Source: an uncultured Eubacteriales bacterium (GTDB lineage: Bacteria > Bacillota > Clostridia > Lachnospirales > Anaerotignaceae). Taken from it: 9,662 bases of DNA. The stretch spans positions 1 through 9,662 of the forward strand of contig CAKTER010000049.1 of NCBI GenBank assembly GCA_934552695.1. The letters run 5' to 3'. The notes under the pieces are model-generated. The model worked only from the letters and a program-made list of their open reading frames with translations, ran no database searches and was not told where the DNA came from. Shown piece after piece: positions 7,690-9,662 of this stretch. Position 1 is the first letter of the stretch. The number at the start of each line of letters is the position of its first letter. Position numbers and translations under genes: made by a program.

Positions 7690-8640
7690 TCAGCGCTTCA
7701 TGGAGTCGGTGGAGCCAATTACGTCCCGAATCTTCATTTCCACCAGCGCCTGAATCAGCTTCCGGGCCTCGCCCAGATAGCCCCGGGGGTCGAAGGCGGC
7801 CGGGTCGTCGCCAAAGCTTTTGCGGATGGCGGCGGTCATGGCCAAACGGATATCGGTATCCATGTTGATTTTGCAAACGGCCAAAGACGAAGCCTTCCGC
7901 AGCATTTCGGTGGGGATGCCCTTGGCCCCTTGGATGGCGCCGCCGTAGGCGTTGCAGGTGGCAACGGAGCTTTCGTCCACCGCCGAGGCCCCGTGGAGCA
8001 CGATGGGGAACTGGTGGATGCCGGCGCCCTCCAGCTTTTGGGTGATAATCTCCAACCGGTCAAAGTCCAGCTTGGGCTCGCCCTTAAACTTATAGGCCCC
8101 GTGGCTGGTGCCAATGGCAATGGCCAACGAATCCACTCCGGTTTTTTGTACAAAGTCCACGGCCTGATCCGGGTCGGTATAGCTGGACTCGGCGGCAGAA
8201 ACCTTTACTTCGTCTTCCACCCCGGCCAGCTTGCCCAGCTCGGCTTCTACTACCACGCCGTGGTCGTGAGCATATTCCACGACCTGCCGGGTAATGGCCA
8301 CGTTTTCCTCGTAGGGCAGCTTAGAGCCATCGTACATGACCGAGGTAAAGCCCAGGTCGATGCACTCTTTGCAAATGGCAAAGTCCCCGCCGTGATCCAG
8401 GTGCAGGGCAATGTCTAGGCCGGTTTCCTCCACAGCGGCCGCTACCATGTTCCGCAGGTACAGAGGCCGGGCATAGCGCAGGGCGCTTTTGGAAACCGCC
8501 AAAATGACGGCGGAGTTTTGGGCTTGGGCTGCGTCTACAATGCCCTGAATGATCTCCATGTCGTTGATATTAAAAGCACCAATGGCGTAGTGACCGGCGT
8601 AGGCCCGGGCAAACATTTCCTTTGTGGTAACCAGAGGCAT
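7690..8640 (-). CDS. fba: class II fructose-1,6-bisphosphate aldolase
   Basis: The 316-residue cytoplasmic enzyme cleaves fructose 1,6-bisphosphate to dihydroxyacetone phosphate and glyceraldehyde 3-phosphate, a central step of glycolysis, and runs the reverse in gluconeogenesis. It is a metal-dependent (class II) TIM barrel. HLDHG at 80-84 carries the catalytic Asp82 and zinc-ligand His83; E134 lies in the EAELG motif; GTSHGAYK supplies His180; VLHGASAV supplies His216; and NMDTD at 259-263 is the phosphate-binding segment. All key residues are present and the length is usual. The ATG at 8640 is chosen because AAGGTGG lies just upstream and homology begins there; the reading frame stays open 51 codons further, but that part reads through the promoter. 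Related KbaY/GatY tagatose-bisphosphate aldolases share the fold, but no tagatose or galactitol genes are nearby. Confidence 0.93.
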   Translation of the reverse strand: MPLVTTKEMFARAYAGHYAIGAFNINDMEIIQGIVDAAQAQNSAVILAVSKSALRYARPLYLRNMVAAAVEETGLDIALHLDHGGDFAICKECIDLGFTSVMYDGSKLPYEENVAITRQVVEYAHDHGVVVEAELGKLAGVEDEVKVSAAESSYTDPDQAVDFVQKTGVDSLAIAIGTSHGAYKFKGEPKLDFDRLEIITQKLEGAGIHQFPIVLHGASAVDESSVATCNAYGGAIQGAKGIPTEMLRKASSLAVCKINMDTDIRLAMTAAIRKSFGDDPAAFDPRGYLGEARKLIQALVEMKIRDVIGSTDSMKR

Positions 8641-8674
8641 ACATATCCACCTTTCTTTTTTCGCTTGACGAGTG

Positions 8675-8695
8675 GGGGAGCCGCCCGGCGTCCCC
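8675..8695 (-). other. stem-loop in the fba 5' leader
   Basis: GGGG 8675-8678 can pair with CCCC 8692-8695, and GCC 8680-8682 with GGC 8687-8689, around a 4-nt loop with a small asymmetric internal loop. It lies within the roughly 60-nt transcribed leader between the promoter and the ribosome binding site. It could stabilise the message; no riboswitch class is recognised. Confidence 0.4.
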
Positions 8696-8709
8696 TTGCA
8701 TTCGTTTTT

Positions 8710-8738
8710 ATTATACCTTGTGTTTTGGCTACTGGCAA
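8710..8738 (-). promoter_or_regulatory. promoter of fba
   Basis: On the - strand, TTGCCA (8738-8733) and a perfect TATAAT (8715-8710) are spaced by 17 nt. Transcription would begin near 8703, leaving a leader of about 62 nt. Confidence 0.85.
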
Positions 8739-8752
8739 GAGTGGAAGTTTTG

Positions 8753-8761
8753 TGATAGGAT
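8753..8761 (+). promoter_or_regulatory. weak candidate extended -10 promoter of lspA
   Basis: TGATAGGAT (TGN followed by TAGGAT) lies about 58 nt before the lspA start codon. A -35 at the standard distance would be TGGCAA 8733-8738, a poor match that is also the complement of the fba -35 box. No better promoter is visible in the 178-bp divergent gap. Confidence 0.28.
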
Positions 8762-8818
8762 AAAAGCAGGAGAGGCCGGGTTGATTTCCTCATGTTTTTA
8801 TCCGAAAGGAGTGATGGG

Positions 8819-9247
8819 ATGGCATATTTGATGGTGCCGCTGCTTATACTGGGAGTAGATCAGCTCAGCAAGGGCGCTGTGCGAAAGCTTTTGCCGGTAG
8901 AAGGGCGGCGGGACATAAGCCCCCGCTGGGAGCTATGGCGGCGGGAAAACCCCGGGTTTTCCTACGGGCATTTTGCCAAGCATCCCCGGGCCGTTGCGGT
9001 GCTGACCTCCGGCTTTTGCGCTGTGCTGGCGCTGTGCTTGTACCGGAGCAAGACCCCGGTGGAACGAGTCTCGCTGGGACTGGTTTTGGGCGGGGCGGCC
9101 GGGAATTTGGCCGATCGGCTCCATCACGGCAGCGTTACCGATTTTTTGCATAGGAAGTCCCGGCGCTGCCCCGTGTTTAATGTGGCGGATTGCGCCATCC
9201 TTCTGGGCAGTTTGCTATTTTTTGCCGCCGGGAGCCGGAAGGGTTGA
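8819..9247 (+). CDS. lspA: divergent lipoprotein signal peptidase II
   Basis: LspA is a four-helix inner-membrane aspartyl protease that removes the signal peptide from diacylglyceryl-modified prolipoproteins. The 142-residue product carries DQLSK at 14-18, GGAAGNLADRLHHGSVTDF at 91-109 with catalytic Asp108, and FNVAD at 120-124 with catalytic Asp124. Membrane segments lie near 3-13, 57-75, 84-99 and 122-138. It is odd in being short (150-170 is common) and in its second conserved block: NPGFSYG at 43-49 replaces the usual NxGAAF. The first helix is also very short. The start is ATG 8819, with AAAGGAG 7 nt upstream; the in-frame ATG at 8792 would place this ribosome binding site inside the gene. 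The catalytic pair argues for a working enzyme, possibly a second, specialised copy. It stands alone, not next to rluD or ileS as is often seen. Confidence 0.85.
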   Translation: MAYLMVPLLILGVDQLSKGAVRKLLPVEGRRDISPRWELWRRENPGFSYGHFAKHPRAVAVLTSGFCAVLALCLYRSKTPVERVSLGLVLGGAAGNLADRLHHGSVTDFLHRKSRRCPVFNVADCAILLGSLLFFAAGSRKG

Positions 9248-9272
9248 AAGTTGGGCCCGGATAGTGTATAAT
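9244..9272 (+). promoter_or_regulatory. promoter of 6S RNA
   Basis: TTGAAA (9244-9249) and a perfect TATAAT (9267-9272) are separated by exactly 17 nt, one mismatch from the SigA consensus. The lspA stop codon TGA (9245-9247) lies inside the -35 hexamer. The start site is predicted at A9279, which matches the first paired base of the 6S RNA closing stem. Confidence 0.88.
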
Positions 9273-9278
9273 ACGTTC

Positions 9279-9466
9279 AGATTCCTGAGGTGTTCGATAC
9301 CCCCGCCTTTTTGAACCTACATGACATAAAGGGGAGCCCAACACCAGCGGATATGCCAGGCCGCAAGCTAATTCCCTTTGGGCAGCGGAAGGCAGAGTCC
9401 AGCTGTGACGGCACCCACCTGGCTGAGGCTAGGTGTCAACGGGCAGGGCCGGCATCTCGGGAGTCT
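9279..9466 (+). ncRNA. ssrS: 6S RNA (ssrS/bsrA type)
   Basis: 6S RNA binds the housekeeping RNA polymerase holoenzyme by mimicking an open promoter and tunes transcription in slow growth. The ends carry the family hallmarks: TTCCTGAGGTGTTCG at the 5' side and GGCATCTCGGGA at the 3' side, close to the ends of E. coli 6S RNA. They form a continuous 14-bp closing stem (9279-9292 with 9453-9466, including G-U pairs). A large central bubble follows, with a small 8-bp hairpin on its 3' side (9416-9423 with 9428-9435). A long interrupted apical arm pairs CAGC/GCTG, GGAT/GTCC, TGCC/GGCA and CCGC/GCGG between about 9345 and 9406. The length of about 188 nt is typical. No protein gene fits the interval. 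The promoter fits the 5' end exactly; the 3' end is taken from the stem. Confidence 0.92.
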
Positions 9467-9486
9467 TTTATGTTGTAAAACAAAGA

Positions 9487-9534
9487 AAAAGGCCGTTTCC
9501 GGGGATGGTGAGCCTGCGGAAAGGGCCTTTTGTA
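9487..9534 (+). terminator. intrinsic terminator downstream of 6S RNA
   Basis: AAAAGGCC-G-TTTCCG (9487-9501) pairs with CGGAAA-G-GGCCTTTT (9517-9531), with a single G-G mismatch in a 15-position stem, and the 3' arm supplies the T-run. It begins 20 nt after the end of the 6S RNA stem, so the primary transcript would be about 65 nt longer than the mature RNA and need 3' trimming. Confidence 0.78.
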
Positions 9535-9535
9535 T

Positions 9536-9577
9536 AGAGAGAAAAAAGAAAAAACCAGAGGAGAGTCCTCTGGTTTT
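9536..9577 (-). terminator. intrinsic terminator of the ferredoxin gene
   Basis: A perfect 12-bp stem (9551-9562 with 9566-9577) with a 3-nt loop is followed on the - strand by a T-rich tract interrupted by single C bases (complement of 9541-9550). It lies 19 nt after the ferredoxin stop codon. Confidence 0.92.
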
Positions 9578-9596
9578 GAGAAGCCGCTGCTTAGGC

Positions 9597-9662
9597 CTAT
9601 TTGATAGCGCCGGTGGGGCAAGCGCCAGCGCAAGCGCCGCAGTCGATGCAGCTGTCAGCGTT
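9597..9662 (-). CDS. 2[4Fe-4S] ferredoxin, C-terminal fragment
   Basis: The last 21 codons and the TAG stop are visible; the start lies beyond the right edge. The residues show a complete CxxCxxCxxxCP motif (CIDCGACAGACP), which with a lost N-terminal twin motif would bind two [4Fe-4S] clusters. The short tail after the motif (TGAIK) is usual for the 55-60-residue clostridial-type ferredoxins that shuttle low-potential electrons to hydrogenase, pyruvate:ferredoxin oxidoreductase and Rnf/Etf systems. A larger iron-sulfur protein with this domain at its end cannot be excluded. Confidence 0.88.
   Translation of the reverse strand, partial: NADSCIDCGACAGACPTGAIK

Noticed and set aside
7669..8418. 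Long + strand open frame (249 codons) opposite the aldolase
   Set aside because: It is fully antisense to fba, and its composition is that of a shadow frame.
8641..8793. N-terminal extension of the aldolase by 51 codons
   Set aside because: It would translate the -10 and -35 boxes and the leader hairpin; the residues do not resemble any aldolase start, and a ribosome binding site sits just before 8640.
8792..8818. Nine-codon N-terminal extension of lspA to ATG 8792
   Set aside because: The strong AAAGGAG site would fall within the coding region, and no ribosome binding site precedes 8792.
9290..9478. 62-codon + strand open frame after lspA
   Set aside because: It lies inside the 6S RNA, has no ribosome binding site, and the folding and conserved ends explain the sequence better.

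Overview
The window looks like ordinary chromosomal housekeeping DNA from a Gram-positive anaerobe, most likely a G+C-rich member of Clostridia (Bacillota). The reasons are strong AGGAGG-type ribosome binding sites, SigA-type promoters, a LexA box of the Bacillus/Clostridium type, a bacterial ferredoxin of the 2[4Fe-4S] type, and a class II aldolase next to a GlcD-type flavin dehydrogenase. The taxon is inferred from style only; I cannot name a species. I see no mobile element, CRISPR array, phage gene or defence cassette, and no new multigene system.

Layout, left to right. (1) Positions 2-97 are the last 31 codons of a gene on the + strand that reads like the C-terminus of FtsH. A six-helix DUF308/HdeD-like membrane protein (162-701) follows, then an intrinsic terminator. 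(2) Convergent to it is a GlcD/D-lactate-dehydrogenase-type FAD protein (857-2293, - strand). (3) A 232-bp divergent intergenic region holds a probable glcD-type promoter, a near-consensus LexA operator and an extended -10 promoter that drives uvrB. (4) uvrB (2526-4520) and uvrA (4545-7373) lie 24 nt apart and form the SOS-controlled excision-repair operon. (5) Two adjacent strong hairpins separate uvrA from a convergent tRNA-Arg(CCG) gene (7500-7572, -), which has its own consensus promoter and terminator. (6) Class II fructose-bisphosphate aldolase (7690-8640, -) has a consensus promoter and a structured leader. (7) Divergent from it is a short, sequence-divergent LspA (8819-9247, +). (8) The lspA stop codon is embedded in the -35 box of a promoter for a 6S RNA gene (about 9279-9466, +), followed by a separate intrinsic terminator. 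(9) The end of a ferredoxin gene (9597-9662, -) enters convergently, with its own perfect 12-bp terminator hairpin.

Functionally, the only clear operon is uvrB-uvrA (damage recognition, normally completed by UvrC, which is not here). The other genes are individually promoted housekeeping units: glycolysis (fba), 2-hydroxyacid oxidation (glcD-like), lipoprotein maturation (lspA), RNA polymerase regulation (6S RNA), translation (tRNA-Arg) and electron transfer (ferredoxin). The most informative non-coding findings are the 6S RNA, the LexA box, and the unusual uvrA/tRNA junction.
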